A DNA stretch of 64,000 bases from Bacteroidales bacterium H3 (GTDB taxonomy: Bacteria; Bacteroidota; Bacteroidia; Bacteroidales; Muribaculaceae), in NCBI GenBank assembly GCA_001701135.1, contig DAAN01000013.1, positions 33,242 to 97,241 of the forward strand, written 5' to 3'. Positions within the stretch are counted from its first letter, which is position 1. Every line of letters starts with the position of its first letter. The translations under genes and the position numbers were made by a program. This document shows positions 63,477-64,000 of the stretch, in pieces. The notes below the pieces were generated by a model. It was not told the DNA's origin, searched no databases, and saw only the letters and a program-made list of their open reading frames with translations.

Positions 63477-64000
63477 TCAGAATTCGGCTGACTTGGGGGT
63501 GCGGGGGAAGGGGATCACGTCGCGGATGTTGGTCATGCCGGTGACGAAGAGCACCAGACGCTCGAAGCCCAGGCCGAAGCCCGAGTGGGGCACTGTGCCG
63601 AAGCGGCGGGTGTCGAGATACCACCACATATCCTTCATGGGGATGCCCATCTCCTCGATGCGGCTCAGAAGCTTGTCGTAGTTCTCCTCGCGTTCCGATC
63701 CGCCGATGATTTCGCCGATGGCGGGGAAGAGCACATCCATGGCGCGCACGGTCTTGCCGTCGTCGTTGAGTTTCATGTAGAAAGCCTTGATCTCCTTGGG
63801 GTAGCCGGTGAGAATCACGGGGCGCTTGAAATAGTGCTCTACCAGATAACGCTCGTGCTCGCTCTGGAGGTCGATGCCCCACTTCACGGGGAACTCGAAT
63901 TTGTGGCCGCTCTCCTCGAGGAGTTTCACGCCCTCGGTGTAGGTGAGGCGCACAAAATCCTGACTGATAACCGATTCCAGGCGACCTATCAGCTCCTTGT
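63477..64000 (-). CDS. asnS: Asparagine--tRNA ligase, C-terminal part (cut by window edge)
   Basis: The visible last 174 residues begin [12 protein letters not shown] and run through [49 protein letters not shown] and the class II motif 3 segment [30 protein letters not shown]. This is the C-terminal catalytic part of AsnRS; the combination of LTGYPK and KAFYMK favours AsnRS over AspRS. The start lies beyond position 64000. Confidence 0.95.
   Translation of the reverse strand, partial: KELIGRLESVISQDFVRLTYTEGVKLLEESGHKFEFPVKWGIDLQSEHERYLVEHYFKRPVILTGYPKEIKAFYMKLNDDGKTVRAMDVLFPAIGEIIGGSEREENYDKLLSRIEEMGIPMKDMWWYLDTRRFGTVPHSGFGLGFERLVLFVTGMTNIRDVIPFPRTPKSAEF

Overview
The window is high-GC Bacteroidota chromosome, most likely order Bacteroidales and close to the Muribaculaceae. 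Three things point there: a SusC/SusD polysaccharide-utilisation locus driven by a hybrid two-component regulator, Bacteroidetes-type -7 boxes (TAnnTTTG) before many genes, and families such as DUF4834, DUF5063, DUF2807 and FtsL-like proteins typical of the phylum. The genus is an inference. No complete insertion sequence, prophage, CRISPR array or rRNA was seen.

Layout. 1-12907 (minus strand) is the division and cell-wall cluster, in transcription order rsmH, ftsL-like, ftsI (PBP with PASTA), murE, mraY, murD, ftsW, murG, murC, ftsQ, ftsA (cut by the window edge). mraZ is not in its usual place before rsmH. 13326-17298 holds meaB and polA. 17474-23852 holds a GIN-domain (DUF2807) protein, a GH43_26-like lipoprotein in which both expected catalytic Asp residues are His, and a hybrid two-component sensor/regulator. 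Divergent from these, 24488-32603 is a four-gene operon: IPT/NHL lipoprotein, SusC, SusD, and a DUF-type surface lipoprotein. No intact hydrolase accompanies it here. 33070-34207 holds pyrE and an SRPBCC protein; 34391-38499 holds slyD and mfd (minus); 38697-42260 is nifJ (pyruvate:ferredoxin oxidoreductase). 42399-45416 holds a META-domain lipoprotein, DUF4834, DUF2461, pfkA and tRNA-Pro(CGG).

45476-53956 (minus) is a compact exopolysaccharide export locus: acyltransferase, OPX/Wza, Wzc tyrosine kinase, Wzy-like polymerase, Wzx flippase and one GT4. 54076-63236 (minus) holds pnp with an Arg/Asp/Gly-rich tail, a double-NBD ABC ATPase, ligA, DUF5063, nadD, gmk and a low-GC AAA/DUF4143 ATPase. 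The window ends inside asnS.

The most unusual feature not explained by genes is a dispersed intergenic repeat family with seven hairpins at four loci (13155, 24018/24067, 32778/32846/32931, 34230). Each has an 18-nt core that folds to a 6-7 bp stem with, in the best copies, a GGAA (GNRA) tetraloop. One copy has a compensatory stem change. Each core has a repeated tail of CCACAAT/GCC-like units, and the copies alternate orientation in composite blocks. It resembles a REP/BIME system; no associated transposase is in the window.
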